A program made the position numbers and the translations under genes. Source: Caballeronia catudaia (GTDB lineage Bacteria > Pseudomonadota > Gammaproteobacteria > Burkholderiales > Burkholderiaceae). From it: DNA of 64,000 nt. The notes under the pieces are model-generated. The model did not search any database and was not told the DNA's origin. It worked only from the letters and a program-made list of their open reading frames with translations. This document shows positions 52,280 to 62,605 of this stretch, one piece after another. Where the stretch lies: positions 1 to 64,000 of the forward strand of contig NZ_FCOF02000025.1 in assembly GCF_001544755.2 (NCBI RefSeq), written 5' to 3'. The first letter of the stretch is position 1. Every line of letters begins with the position of its first letter.

Positions 52280-54781
52280 TCAACTGCCCGCGCCCTCACG
52301 CATCACGGCTCCCGCGCGCTTGAGCTTCGCCGACTCGCGGTTCTGCACGACGCTCGTGAACTGCGCCCAATCCTGCGCGAGCGCGGCTTTATCGACCTTA
52401 TCGGTATCGCCGAGCTTGTAGCGCTCGCCTTCCCGATAAGGCCGCTCCCACGCCGCCCGATGCCACGCGCGTTCCGCGAGCGCCAAAAGACGCGGATACA
52501 CCATGTATTCGAACTGCTGATCCGTGCGCATGACCTCCGCCCAGGCCTGTCCCTGAATGCCTTCGATACGCGGCGCTGGTCCCGCGCTCGTCACCTCGAA
52601 CGGCTTGCCGTCGCGATCGGCCATGATCTCCGCGTTCTGCGGCAGGTTGTCCGGTGCGAGCGAGAAGGTCTTGAAGCTGTCCGTGCCATGCGAGCCCCAG
52701 TAATAGCCGCGCTCGCGCTGATCGAACGAATACGGAAAGTCGAAGTACAGATAGTCCGGCAGCGCGAGCACCGTCTTGTAGCCCTGGCTGCTCAACGTCT
52801 GCACGGTGTCCGACGCGCCCCAGAAGATCGTGTCCCACATCGTCACCATCGTGCTCGACGTCGCGAAATCCTGCGGCCCGCTCGCGTGCTTGATGCCGTC
52901 CTGCCACGCGGCCATCGTGCCAATGCCGTTGTTGCGCACGATCTGACTCACCTGGCGCGCGAACATTGACGGCAATTCGTCGACGGAAGCCGCCTTGCCC
53001 GATGCGATCAGCGCCGCGCACTGCGGCGAGCGGCCCCACGGCTTGTCCTGCGCCGCGAGGTTGACGTGACCTTTGCCGGGGTCTGTGCCGTCGAGCGGCT
53101 GAAATCCCGCGCCGAGCAGGATGTTCTTCGCTTCGTCGCCGCCGAAGTGCCACACGGAGAGCGGTGCGCCGGCCTCGCGATGCATCGCCGCGATCTCGCC
53201 GATGACCTTCGACGCAAAGCGCTGCGCGCCGTCCGAGCACGGATTGATGAAGCTGCGGCGATCGTAGAACTGAACCGTGGTCGCGTTCGACGTATCGGCC
53301 GGATCGAGCAGACGGTACGCGTTCGCGCCCGCCTTGTCGCCCTGCGCGATCAGCCGTTGATAGCGCGCTTCCATCGATACGACCGCGGCGCGCGCGTGGC
53401 CGGGCATGTCGATCTCGGGAACGATCTCGACGAAGCGATCCGCCGCATAGCGCGCCAGCGCGACATACTCGGCGCGGCTCAGATAGCCGCCTCCCGAACG
53501 ATTGTCCGGGCCCGAGCCGAGTTGCGGCACGAGGCAGCGCGTTTCGGTGAGATCGTGGCAACGCTTCGCGCCGATCTCGGTGAGCTCCGGCAAACCGGGA
53601 ATTTCGATACGCCAGCCTTCGTCGTCCGAAAGATGCAGATGCAGGCGGTTCAGCTTGTACGCCCCCATCTGGTCGATCAGACGGCGCAACGTCGCGGGCT
53701 GGCGGAAGTTGCGCGCGACATCGACGTGCATGCCGCGATGCGTATAGCGCGGCGCGTCTTCGACGGTCATCGCGGGCACGCTGCCGCCGCCTGCGGGCGC
53801 GAGCGACAAGAGCGTCTGCACGCCGTAGAAAAGCCCGGCGGCATCGAAGGCGTCGATGTCGACGCCGTCTTGCCCGATCGTCAGCCGATAGCCGCCGGAG
53901 CGCGCGATATCCGCCGGCAGCGCTGCGCCTGCGATTCGCCCGTTCACGCGCACGGCCGCCCCACCGAGCCCGAGTGTCGCCGCGCGCGATGCCAGCGCCG
54001 CGATCTGCGACGACGTCAATCCCGACAACGACAGATCGATGCCGCCAACCTGCACCGCGCCCTCGCCCGCCGACGAGCGCAGGACGGCCGGCAACGCACG
54101 CGCCGCAGTCTGCTGCGCCGACGGCAGTGCAGCCTCCGCGCGGGCGCGCTGCACTTGCGCGGGCGTCGCGGCGAATGCGGCTGCATCGTCCGCGATCGGC
54201 GGAATGCGATCGACGTAGCGGGTTTCGTCGTCGGTGTCGTTGTGTTTGAGAATCGCGGGTGTCGCGCTGCCATCGGCGACGACATAGGAACGCGGCAACA
54301 GATCGCTGTAGCGCTGATACCAGTACTCGCCGACGAACGGCACCTCGACGCGCTCGCCTGCGTCGAGCGTGAACGCGCCGGCGCGCGGTGTGAGCGCATA
54401 AAGGTCGCCCGTGATGTGCTTCCACGCGAACGCGGGATGCTCGACCATCAGGATGCGCCGGATGCTGTGCACATAAAGCGTCCAGCCGCCGGCGGCGAGC
54501 GCGCGTGAGCCGGTGTTCTCGAGAATCAATTTGCCGCGCGCGCAACTGGCCCAGTCCGCGCCGAGGTCCGCGCAGTGCGTACCGGATTTCGCGGCATCGT
54601 TGGCGTCTATCTGGACGCGCACCATCAGGTTCTCGCCGAGCGCGGCCGCGCGCGCCACTGGCGACAGATTGGCCGAGCCCGAATCCGAACTGTCTCCGCA
54701 CGCCACGAGAAAACTCGACGTCGCGACAATCATCGCCGATAAAGTTAGCTTGACTAAGTAATTTGACCGCAATTGCTTCAT
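52280..54781 (-). CDS. Beta-N-acetylhexosaminidase lipoprotein (GH20)
   Basis: This 833-residue protein has a lipobox SFLVAC (Cys28), a carbohydrate-binding CHB_HEX-type domain (about 50-200) and a GH20b domain. The GH20 barrel starts near residue 345 (YTHRGMHVDVARNFR). The catalytic pair is Asp549-Glu550 in WHFGGDEAKN. It cleaves terminal GlcNAc from chitobiose-type oligosaccharides, presumably at the outer membrane. It is a single gene downstream of purL, separated by a terminator. No chitinase or GlcNAc transporter lies nearby. Confidence 0.93.
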   Translation of the reverse strand: MKQLRSNYLVKLTLSAMIVATSSFLVACGDSSDSGSANLSPVARAAALGENLMVRVQIDANDAAKSGTHCADLGADWASCARGKLILENTGSRALAAGGWTLYVHSIRRILMVEHPAFAWKHITGDLYALTPRAGAFTLDAGERVEVPFVGEYWYQRYSDLLPRSYVVADGSATPAILKHNDTDDETRYVDRIPPIADDAAAFAATPAQVQRARAEAALPSAQQTAARALPAVLRSSAGEGAVQVGGIDLSLSGLTSSQIAALASRAATLGLGGAAVRVNGRIAGAALPADIARSGGYRLTIGQDGVDIDAFDAAGLFYGVQTLLSLAPAGGGSVPAMTVEDAPRYTHRGMHVDVARNFRQPATLRRLIDQMGAYKLNRLHLHLSDDEGWRIEIPGLPELTEIGAKRCHDLTETRCLVPQLGSGPDNRSGGGYLSRAEYVALARYAADRFVEIVPEIDMPGHARAAVVSMEARYQRLIAQGDKAGANAYRLLDPADTSNATTVQFYDRRSFINPCSDGAQRFASKVIGEIAAMHREAGAPLSVWHFGGDEAKNILLGAGFQPLDGTDPGKGHVNLAAQDKPWGRSPQCAALIASGKAASVDELPSMFARQVSQIVRNNGIGTMAAWQDGIKHASGPQDFATSSTMVTMWDTIFWGASDTVQTLSSQGYKTVLALPDYLYFDFPYSFDQRERGYYWGSHGTDSFKTFSLAPDNLPQNAEIMADRDGKPFEVTSAGPAPRIEGIQGQAWAEVMRTDQQFEYMVYPRLLALAERAWHRAAWERPYREGERYKLGDTDKVDKAALAQDWAQFTSVVQNRESAKLKRAGAVMREGAGS

Positions 54782-54892
54782 GTCTCCTCCCGGTACTGCC
54801 GCGAATCGCGGCGTGCCGTCGACTATACCCGCAACTTACAGCCGCATTATTTTGGGATATTTGCCGCCTGACAACATCGAAATGGCCGCACC

Positions 54893-54927
54893 AAAAAAGA
54901 CGCCCCGAAGTTCGCACTTCGGGGCGT
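54893..54927 (-). terminator. Intrinsic terminator after purL
   Basis: ACGCCCCGAAG (54900-54910) and CTTCGGGGCGT (54917-54927) form an 11-bp stem with a 6-base loop. On the minus strand, six Us follow after one C (complement of 54893-54898). It lies 33 bases after the purL stop. Confidence 0.9.
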
Positions 54928-54959
54928 TTGCATGGTGCGATCAAACGCGATAAGCACGA

Positions 54960-57900
54960 TCAGCCGAGGAAGCGTCGCGCGTTCTGGAACACGCGCAGCC
55001 ACGGGCTGCCATCGGTGGTCCAGTCATCGGGCGTCCAGCTCATCTGCACGTTGCGATGCACGCGCTCCATGTGCGGCATCAGCACGGTAAAGCGGCCATC
55101 GGGCGTCGTCACCGACGTGATGCCTTGCGGCGAGCCATTCGGATTGAACGGATACTGCTCCGTCGCCTGGCCGCGATGATCGACGTAACGCATCGCCACG
55201 AGCGCCTTCGCCTGATCGCCCTGTTGCGAGAAGTCCGCGAAGCCTTCGCCGTGCGCGACCGCGACCGGAATGCGCGAGCCTTCCATGCCGGCGAAGAAGA
55301 TCGACGGCGAACGCTGCACCTCGACGAGCGAGAAGCGCGCCTCGAACTGCTCGGACTTGTTGCGCGTGAACTTCGGCCAGTTTTCCGCGCCGGGAATGAT
55401 CGACGCCAGGCTCGACAGCATCTGGCAGCCGTTGCAGATGCCGAGCGCGAAGGTGTCCGGACGTGCGAAGAACGCGGCGAACATATCGGCGAGTTGCGCG
55501 TTGAAGCGGATGGTCTTCGCCCAGCCTTCGCCCGCGCCCAGCACGTCGCCGTACGAGAAGCCGCCGCACGCCACCGCGCCCGCGAAATCGGCAAGCGTCG
55601 CGCGGCCTTCGAGCAGGTCGCTCATGTGGACGTCGTGCGCGTCGAAGCCGGCGCGGTCGAACGCGTAAGCCGTTTCCAAGTGCGAATTCACGCCCTGCTC
55701 GCGCAGGATCGCGACGCGCGGACGCTGGTTCGTCGAGATGAACGGCGCAGCGACGTCTCCGGCGGGATCGAACGTCAGCACGGGCGAAATGCCGGGATCG
55801 GCCGCGTCGAGCAGCGCGTCGTATTCGGCGTCCGCGCACGCGGGGTTGTCGCGCAGACGCGCGATGCGCCAGCTCACCTCGCTCCAGGCGCGATGCAGAT
55901 CGACGCGCGGCGCATCGAAAATCTTCTTCGCGTCGCGATAAATCTCGATCGCGCCGCTCTCGTTCGGCTTGCCGATCACATGCGAGCAGGCCGACAGGCC
56001 GTGTTCGCGCAGCGCGCCCAGCACCGCATCGCGATCCGCGGCGCGCACCTGAACCACCGCGCCAAGTTCTTCCGAGAACAGCGCGCGCATCGTGCGGTCC
56101 TCGCGGCGGCCGCTCGTCTGCTTCGCCCAGTCCTTCGCGTCGCCGTAATCGGATTCGTGCTCGGCGCCGAGCGCCAGCATGTCGACGTTCAGCGACACGC
56201 CCACGTGACCCGCGAACGCCATTTCGCACACTGTCGCCCAGAGGCCGCCATCGGAGCGGTCGTGGTACGCGAGCAGCTTGCCATCGGCGTTGAGCGATTG
56301 AATCGCGGCGAAAAAACGCTTTAGGTCTTCGGGATCGTCGACGTCGGGCACCGCATCGCCGACCTGCTGCGTCACTTGCGCGAGGATGCTGCCGCCCATG
56401 CGATTGCGTCCGCGTCCGAGATCGATCGCGATCAGCACCGTGTTCGTGTCATGAACGAGCTGCGGCGTCAGATGACGGCGCACGTCCTCGACCGGCGCGA
56501 AGGCGCTGATGATGAGCGACACAGGCGATACGACTTCCTTCGCGACGCCGTCTTGCCATTTCGTGCGCATCGACAGCGAATCCTTGCCGACCGGAATACT
56601 GATGCCGAGCGCCGGGCACAACTCCATGCCGATCGCCTTCACCGTGTCATACAGCGCGGCGTCCTCGCCCGCGCTGCCGCACGCGGCCATCCAGTTCGCG
56701 GATAGCTTCAGCTTGTTCAGCGATTCGATCGGCGCGGACGCGATGTTCGTCACCGCTTCGCCCACCGCCATGCGGCCGGACGCCGGTGCATCGATGACGG
56801 CGAGCGGCGTGCGCTCGGCCATCGTCATCGCTTCGCCACGGAATCCGGCGTAGTCCATCGTCGTCACCGCGCAATCCGCGACGGGCACTTGCCACGGTCC
56901 GACGAACTGGTCGCGTGCGGTCGTGCCGCCGACCGAGCGGTCGCCGATCGTGATGAGGAAGGACTTGCTCGCGACTGCCGGATGCTTCAGCACATCGACC
57001 GCGATTTCGGACAATGCCAGACCGGTTACGTCGACAGCTTCGAAACGCGCTGCTTCGCGCTTCACATCGCGATGCATCTTGGGCGGCTTGCCGAGCAGCA
57101 CGTCCATCGGCATGTCGACGGGTTCCTGGCCTTCGTTGGCTTCGTCGATCAGCTTCAACTGGCGCTCTTCCGTCGCGACGCCGACCACCGCCACCGGGCA
57201 GCGCTCGCGCTCGCAGATCGCCTGGAACGCGGGCAGATCGGCGGGCGAGATCGCCAGCACGTAGCGCTCTTGCGCTTCGTTCGACCAGATTTCGCGCGGC
57301 GACAGGCCGCTCTCTTCGAGCGGCACCTTGCGCAGTTCGAAGCGCGCGCCCTTGCCCGCGCCATCGACGAGTTCCGGGAACGCATTCGAGATGCCGCCCG
57401 CGCCGACGTCGTGAATGGACAGGATCGGATTGCCCTCGCCCATCTGCCAGCACGCGTTGATGACTTCCTGCGCGCGGCGTTGAATTTCCGGATTGCCGCG
57501 CTGGACCGAATCGAAGTCGAGCTCGGCGGTGTTCGCGCCCGTGGCCATCGACGACGCCGCACCGCCGCCCATGCCGATGCGCATGCCCGGCCCGCCGATC
57601 TGGATCAGCAGCGTGCCTGCGGGAAGGTCGAGCTTGTGCGTGTGCTGATCCGAAATATTGCCGATGCCGCCCGCGATCATGATCGGCTTGTGATAGCCGC
57701 GCACGCGGCCCGCGACGTTCTGCTCGAAGGTGCGGAAATAGCCGCCGAGGTTCGGGCGGCCGAATTCGTTGTTGAAGGCCGCGGCGCCGATCGGACCGTC
57801 GATCATGATCTGCAGCGGCGAAGCGATACGCTCCGGACGGCCATACGGCTCGTGATTGTCCGCGGGATTGCGCGATGCGAGCGGCACGGCGCAATCGCGC

Positions 57901-58991
57901 GCGTTTTCCCATTTCTCGCGCGCATCCGGCAGATCGAGGTTCGACACCGTGAAGCCCACGAGACCGGCCTTCGGACGCGCGCCGCGGCCTGTCGCGCCTT
58001 CGTCGCGGATTTCGCCGCCGGAGCCGGTCGCCGCGCCCGCGAACGGCGCAATCGCGGTCGGGTGATTGTGCGTTTCTACCTTCATCAGCGTGTGCGTGAG
58101 TTCCACCCGACGCTGATACTGCTCGTCCGTGCCGCGCGGGAACCAGCGCTCGGCCACGCCGCCCTGCATGATCGCCGAGTTGTCCGAATATGCGACGATC
58201 GTGCCTGCGTGATTCAGCTTTTCCGTATTGCGGATCATTGCAAACAGCGACATGTCCTGCTTTTCGCCGTCGATGGTCCATTCGCCGTTGAAGATCTTGT
58301 GGCGGCAGTGCTCGCTGTTCGCCTGCGCGAACATCATCAATTCGACGTCGGTCGGGTTGCGCTTCAGGCTTTCGAACGCGTTCACCAGATAGTCGATCTC
58401 GTCGTCCGCGAGCGCGAGGCCGAGCTCGGTGTTCGCCGCTTCGAGCGCCTTGCGGCCCACGCCGATGATATCGACGGTCTGCAAGGGTTTGGCGGGCAGT
58501 TCGTCGAAGAGATGCAGCGCGGCATCGCGCGATGCCGCGACGCTTTCGGTCATGCGGTCGTGCAGGGCTTGCGCGACGGCCGCGCGCGCTTCGTCCGACA
58601 GCGCCTTCTTGCCGCCCAGAAAACCGCTTTTCATGGCGACCGAGTACTCGACGCCGCGCTCGATGCGCCGCACTTTGTCGAGCCCGCAGTGATGTGCGAT
58701 ATCGGTCGCCTTGCTCGCCCACGGCGAAATGGTGCCGAAGCGCGGCACGACCATGAAGGTCTCGACATGGCCGCGCTCTTTCGATTCCTCGAACGGCGCG
58801 CCGTAGTGCATCAGCGCCTCGATGCGGTTCGTGTCGTCGTCCGTGAGCGGTTCCGTCGCGTTGACGAAATGCAGGAACTGGCCGCGCACGCCGACGATAT
58901 TCGGGTCGATGCGGGCGAGCTTTTCGAGAATGCGGGTCTGACGGAAATCGGAGAGGGCCGAAGCGCCTGGGAAACACGAGAAGTGGGCCAT
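54960..58991 (-). CDS. purL: Phosphoribosylformylglycinamidine synthase
   Basis: This 1343-residue enzyme converts FGAR to FGAM in purine synthesis with ATP and glutamine. The N-terminal FGAM-synthase domain, two AIR-synthase-like halves (VETHNHPTAIAPFAGAATG; GDRSVGGTTARDQFVG) and a C-terminal glutamine amidotransferase domain are present. The last has nucleophile cysteine in GICNGCQML. Length fits the large single-chain proteobacterial form (about 1300). The start MAHFSCFPG at 58991 is the conserved one; a longer frame extends to 59426 without similarity. It is monocistronic with its own terminator. Confidence 0.96.
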   Translation of the reverse strand: MAHFSCFPGASALSDFRQTRILEKLARIDPNIVGVRGQFLHFVNATEPLTDDDTNRIEALMHYGAPFEESKERGHVETFMVVPRFGTISPWASKATDIAHHCGLDKVRRIERGVEYSVAMKSGFLGGKKALSDEARAAVAQALHDRMTESVAASRDAALHLFDELPAKPLQTVDIIGVGRKALEAANTELGLALADDEIDYLVNAFESLKRNPTDVELMMFAQANSEHCRHKIFNGEWTIDGEKQDMSLFAMIRNTEKLNHAGTIVAYSDNSAIMQGGVAERWFPRGTDEQYQRRVELTHTLMKVETHNHPTAIAPFAGAATGSGGEIRDEGATGRGARPKAGLVGFTVSNLDLPDAREKWENARDCAVPLASRNPADNHEPYGRPERIASPLQIMIDGPIGAAAFNNEFGRPNLGGYFRTFEQNVAGRVRGYHKPIMIAGGIGNISDQHTHKLDLPAGTLLIQIGGPGMRIGMGGGAASSMATGANTAELDFDSVQRGNPEIQRRAQEVINACWQMGEGNPILSIHDVGAGGISNAFPELVDGAGKGARFELRKVPLEESGLSPREIWSNEAQERYVLAISPADLPAFQAICERERCPVAVVGVATEERQLKLIDEANEGQEPVDMPMDVLLGKPPKMHRDVKREAARFEAVDVTGLALSEIAVDVLKHPAVASKSFLITIGDRSVGGTTARDQFVGPWQVPVADCAVTTMDYAGFRGEAMTMAERTPLAVIDAPASGRMAVGEAVTNIASAPIESLNKLKLSANWMAACGSAGEDAALYDTVKAIGMELCPALGISIPVGKDSLSMRTKWQDGVAKEVVSPVSLIISAFAPVEDVRRHLTPQLVHDTNTVLIAIDLGRGRNRMGGSILAQVTQQVGDAVPDVDDPEDLKRFFAAIQSLNADGKLLAYHDRSDGGLWATVCEMAFAGHVGVSLNVDMLALGAEHESDYGDAKDWAKQTSGRREDRTMRALFSEELGAVVQVRAADRDAVLGALREHGLSACSHVIGKPNESGAIEIYRDAKKIFDAPRVDLHRAWSEVSWRIARLRDNPACADAEYDALLDAADPGISPVLTFDPAGDVAAPFISTNQRPRVAILREQGVNSHLETAYAFDRAGFDAHDVHMSDLLEGRATLADFAGAVACGGFSYGDVLGAGEGWAKTIRFNAQLADMFAAFFARPDTFALGICNGCQMLSSLASIIPGAENWPKFTRNKSEQFEARFSLVEVQRSPSIFFAGMEGSRIPVAVAHGEGFADFSQQGDQAKALVAMRYVDHRGQATEQYPFNPNGSPQGITSVTTPDGRFTVLMPHMERVHRNVQMSWTPDDWTTDGSPWLRVFQNARRFLG

Positions 58992-59458
58992 TGTGACGGT
59001 GCGTCGATGACGTCTGTGTGCCGCTCGCGCGACGCTCGGTCGCTTTTGCAAATCCAAAATTCGCAAATTCGGATTCGAGCACGCAATGCGGCGTGAGGCG
59101 AAAGGAAGACCGCGATTATAACCCGGATGCGCGTCTCGAAATCGGGCGGACGCTTCGCCCGGGCGCGGTGCGGCGGCAGCCGTGCGTCGCGCGACGCGCC
59201 GTCGCGCATCCCGAAATAGCGCCGGGCAAGGCCGGCCGTGCCGACCTGGGCGGGTTGCGGACCGCGCGCGCCGCGCGGCCTGCGGTCCCCCGCAAACGAT
59301 TTTGGCGCTATCATGGCGCGCTTTCTTCGGGTAAGGCGCCTGGCCGTCAGGCCGGCATGCTCGTCGTTTCATCGTATTGGCGCGCGGCACCGGGCGCTTC
59401 CACCCGCGCGTCACGCCGCGCAGCACTGCAATCTCGCGCCTTCGGGCACAAAAAAGTC
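58992..59458. promoter_or_regulatory. Divergent intergenic region purL / DadA-like gene
   Basis: These 467 gene-free bases are mostly very GC-rich. On the minus strand, a perfect -10 TATAAT (complement of 59115-59120) lies about 125 bases before purL, without a good -35 partner. I did not find a PurR-type palindrome beside it. No RNA gene or riboswitch-like fold was recognised. Confidence 0.45.
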
Positions 59459-60751
59459 ATGGATGTCATCGTCATCGGCGGAGGAATCGCCGGCATCGCC
59501 ACCGCCTATCAGCTGCATGCGGCAGGCCACCGCGTTTGCGTGGTCGAGCGCCACGCGACCGTCGCGCAAGGTGCCACCTATGGGCAAGGCGGCGCACTGC
59601 TGCCCTCGCCGCTCGATGTCTGGTTCGGTCCGACCTTCATGGCGTCGAGCCGCGCGAAGCAAAGCGGCATGGTGGCGAAGACCGGTTTCGACTCCGCCGC
59701 GCGGGATTTCCTCAAGCAACACGCGACGCTGCGCGATCCCGAAGCATTCACTGCGCAGTACGCGCGCCTGCAGCCGCTCGTCGACATGTCGCGGGGCGTG
59801 CTCGCCGGGATCGAAAGCCGTCTCGAACTCGATTTCGAGCAGCGCCGCGGCGTGCTGCACGTATTTCGCCAGCCGCGTGAGTTCGATGAAGCGCAACCGG
59901 CCATCGGCTTGCTCAAGACCTGCGGCGTGCCGCATCGTGTGCTCACACCCGAGGAATGCGTCGAGATCGAGCCGTCCGTGCCGGACTATCCCGAATTCGC
60001 GGGCGCCGTGCTGCTGCCCGAGGAACGCACCGCGAACTGTCCGCTTTTCACCAAGCAACTCAAGCAGACGCTCGAAGACGCCGGTGTGCAGTTCCGCATG
60101 CATCGCGCGGTCGCGGCGCTGCGTCTCGACGGCGCGCGCGCGGCGGTCGAGCTCGCCGTCGCGAACGAAGGCAGGAAGCGCAGCGCCGATGTCGAGCTGA
60201 TCGCCGCCGATGCGATCGTCGTCGCCGCGGGCAGCGGCACGCCGGCGCTCGTCGGCGGGAACAAGCCGGTGGCGTCGCTGCTCCCGTTGCGCGTGCACAC
60301 GCTCACCGCGCCCGTCGCCTATGAGGAGCGCGCGCCGCATCTCACCGTCGTCGATTCGACCAAGCGCATCACGATGACGCGCGTGGGCCAGCGGCTGCGC
60401 GTCGGCGGCGCGGGCGTGTTTCAGAGCGCCGCCAAAGCCGACAAGCCGCTCGACGCCACGCTCGCCCGTCGCGCGCTCGATCTGCTCGGTCAGGGCACGC
60501 ACGACTGGATTCCCGGCGCGGCGCGCGTCTCGGCCGCGCGCGCCTGGGACGGCGTGAGGCTGATGACCGCCGACGGATTGCCGATCGTCGGCGCGACGCG
60601 GCATCCACGGCTTTTCGTGAACGCGGCGCACGGCCCGGCAGGCTGGGGCCTCGCGTGCGGGTCTGCTAAAGTGATCGCGGACCTCGTCTCCGGCGTCACG
60701 CCCGATCTTCCCGCCGATACCCTCGCCGCGCTGAGCCCCGAACGCTTCTAG
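59459..60751 (+). CDS. FAD-dependent D-amino-acid dehydrogenase-like oxidoreductase
   Basis: This 430-residue DAO-family flavoprotein has an N-terminal FAD-binding motif VIGGGIAGIATAYQLHAAGH. ATYGQGGALLPSPLDVW follows, and the C-terminal DGLPIVGATRHPRLFVNAAHGPAGWGLACGSAK is typical of DadA-type enzymes. It would oxidise D-amino acids to keto acids, passing electrons to the respiratory chain. No alanine racemase is adjacent, so the specific substrate is uncertain. The start at 59459 places the dinucleotide-binding strand first. Confidence 0.88.
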   Translation: MDVIVIGGGIAGIATAYQLHAAGHRVCVVERHATVAQGATYGQGGALLPSPLDVWFGPTFMASSRAKQSGMVAKTGFDSAARDFLKQHATLRDPEAFTAQYARLQPLVDMSRGVLAGIESRLELDFEQRRGVLHVFRQPREFDEAQPAIGLLKTCGVPHRVLTPEECVEIEPSVPDYPEFAGAVLLPEERTANCPLFTKQLKQTLEDAGVQFRMHRAVAALRLDGARAAVELAVANEGRKRSADVELIAADAIVVAAGSGTPALVGGNKPVASLLPLRVHTLTAPVAYEERAPHLTVVDSTKRITMTRVGQRLRVGGAGVFQSAAKADKPLDATLARRALDLLGQGTHDWIPGAARVSAARAWDGVRLMTADGLPIVGATRHPRLFVNAAHGPAGWGLACGSAKVIADLVSGVTPDLPADTLAALSPERF

Positions 60752-60829
60752 CGGATCGTTGCGACGGGCACGATTGCTGCAAACGCCGGGTTTTCGAACG
60801 AATCGCCTTTCGAAACGCCTTCCGCCGCC

Positions 60830-62392
60830 ATGACCGCTGCCCGATCCCCCTACTTCACGCCCAAAGACGATCACCTCGCGCTCCTGACGCTCGCCGAGCT
60901 GCGCGCGCTCGAAGCGCGCGCGGCCGCCGCGCTGCCGCCGCACACGTTGATGGCACGCGCGGGGGCGGCGGCCGCGCAGTGTCTCATCGACGCCCTGGAA
61001 CATGATCCCGATTCGCGCGCGCTGCCGGTCTGGCTCGCCGCGGGCCCCGGCAACAACGGCGGCGATGCGCTCGTGATGGCCGAGCGCCTGCATCGCGCGG
61101 GCGTCGCCGTGCGCGTGTGCATGCCGGTCGAAGTCAAGCCCGACGATGCGCGCTGGGCGCTCGAGGCGGCGCGCGCAGCGGGCGTACCGATCGACGGCGA
61201 GCCGCCCGCCTCGTTCGATGGTTTCGGCTGGCTCGTCGACGGCATGTTCGGCATCGGCCTCACGCGGCCGCTCGAAGGCGTGTTCGCGGAGATGGCCGCA
61301 CGCATGACGCGCCGTTCGCAGGCATCGGGCCGCGTGCTCGCGCTCGATGTGCCGAGCGGCCTGAACAGCGACACCGGCGCGCCTGTGAATGGCGGCGAAA
61401 CGGTGCGCGCAACGGACACCATCACGTTCATCGGTGCGAAACCGGGTCATTTCACGTCGCTCGGCCGAGATCTGACTGGCCGGCTGTTCGTCGCCACGCT
61501 CGACGTCGACGGGAGCACGGCGCCGTCGATCGTGCTCAACGTGCCCGCGCTGTTCGGCGCCTGCATGCCGCCGCGCGACAACGCGAGCAACAAGGGCACG
61601 TTCGGCTCGATCGCGGTCATCGGCGGCGACACGGGCATGTGCGGCGCGCCGATCCTCGCCGCGCGCATGGCGCTCTTCGGCGGCGCGGGCAAGGTGCATG
61701 TGGCGTTCGTCGGTGAAGGTTTTCCGCCTTACGATCCGCCGCATCCCGAATTGATGCTCCATCGTGCCGACGGCTTCGCGCTCGACAAAATGGACGCGCT
61801 GTCGATCGGCTGCGGCATGGGCAAGAGCGACCACGCGAAGCAGGTGCTCGCCAGCGTGCTGAAGCTCGATATCCCGAAGCTGCTCGATGCCGACGCGCTC
61901 AATCTCATCGCACAGGACGACGCGCTCGCCTCCGAAGTCGCGGCGCGCGGCGCGCAGGGCGATCCGTGCATCCTGACGCCGCATCCGCTCGAAGCGGCGC
62001 GTCTGTTGCAAACCGATGCGAAAGCGGTCCAGGTCGAACGCATCGCCGCCGCGCGCCAGTTGGCCGCGCGCTATGCCGCCGTCGCGGTGCTGAAGGGTTC
62101 AGGCACGGTGATCGCCTCGCCCGATGGCCGCGTCGCGGTGAATCCGACCGGCAACGCCGGACTCGCGACAGGGGGCACCGGCGACGTGCTCGGCGGATTG
62201 ATCGGAGCATTGCTCGCGCAGAAGCTGCCGGCTTACGAGGCCGCGCTCGCGGGCGTCTGGCTGCACGGGCTCGCCGCGCAAACCCTCACCGACGACGGCA
62301 TCGGCCCGGCGGGACTGACCGCGGGCGAGCTCGCGCCCGCGGTGCGCGCGCTCATCAACCGGCGCTTTTATGCCGAGCATGCGCGAAGCTGA
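60830..62392 (+). CDS. nnr: Bifunctional NAD(P)H-hydrate epimerase / ADP-dependent dehydratase
   Basis: This 520-residue repair enzyme has an N-terminal YjeF_N epimerase domain (about 15-230, with AGPGNNGGDALVMAERL and ALDVPSGLNSDTG). A C-terminal ribokinase-like carbohydrate kinase domain follows (about 245-510, with NPTGNAGLATGGTGDVLGG as the nucleotide site). It repairs damaged NAD(P)H hydrates. It follows the DadA-like gene by 78 bases on the same strand, with pgi downstream. Confidence 0.95.
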   Translation: MTAARSPYFTPKDDHLALLTLAELRALEARAAAALPPHTLMARAGAAAAQCLIDALEHDPDSRALPVWLAAGPGNNGGDALVMAERLHRAGVAVRVCMPVEVKPDDARWALEAARAAGVPIDGEPPASFDGFGWLVDGMFGIGLTRPLEGVFAEMAARMTRRSQASGRVLALDVPSGLNSDTGAPVNGGETVRATDTITFIGAKPGHFTSLGRDLTGRLFVATLDVDGSTAPSIVLNVPALFGACMPPRDNASNKGTFGSIAVIGGDTGMCGAPILAARMALFGGAGKVHVAFVGEGFPPYDPPHPELMLHRADGFALDKMDALSIGCGMGKSDHAKQVLASVLKLDIPKLLDADALNLIAQDDALASEVAARGAQGDPCILTPHPLEAARLLQTDAKAVQVERIAAARQLAARYAAVAVLKGSGTVIASPDGRVAVNPTGNAGLATGGTGDVLGGLIGALLAQKLPAYEAALAGVWLHGLAAQTLTDDGIGPAGLTAGELAPAVRALINRRFYAEHARS

Positions 62393-62605
62393 CACATTCC
62401 CCGCGCGCGGCGCGCCGCGAATCCTTCGTGACGCTTTGCAAGCATCCGTTCACGCATCGTCGCTATACTCTTTTTGATTCGGGCAACCGCGGCCGCTCAG
62501 ATGTTTTTCAGTCGCGTTCACCAGACACGACACGCACGGACAGGCAAGCCGAGCCGCAATCGCACGAACGTATTCCTCTGTCACCTTCAGACTATCGGAC
62601 CGCTC

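Noticed and set aside
56889..59096. 735-codon plus-strand frame opposite purL
   Set aside because: Antisense shadow of a well-conserved gene; no ribosome site or family resemblance.
59411..62011. 866-codon minus-strand frame opposite the DadA-like and nnr genes
   Set aside because: Arg/His-rich composition, no domain, and it spans two real genes and their gap.
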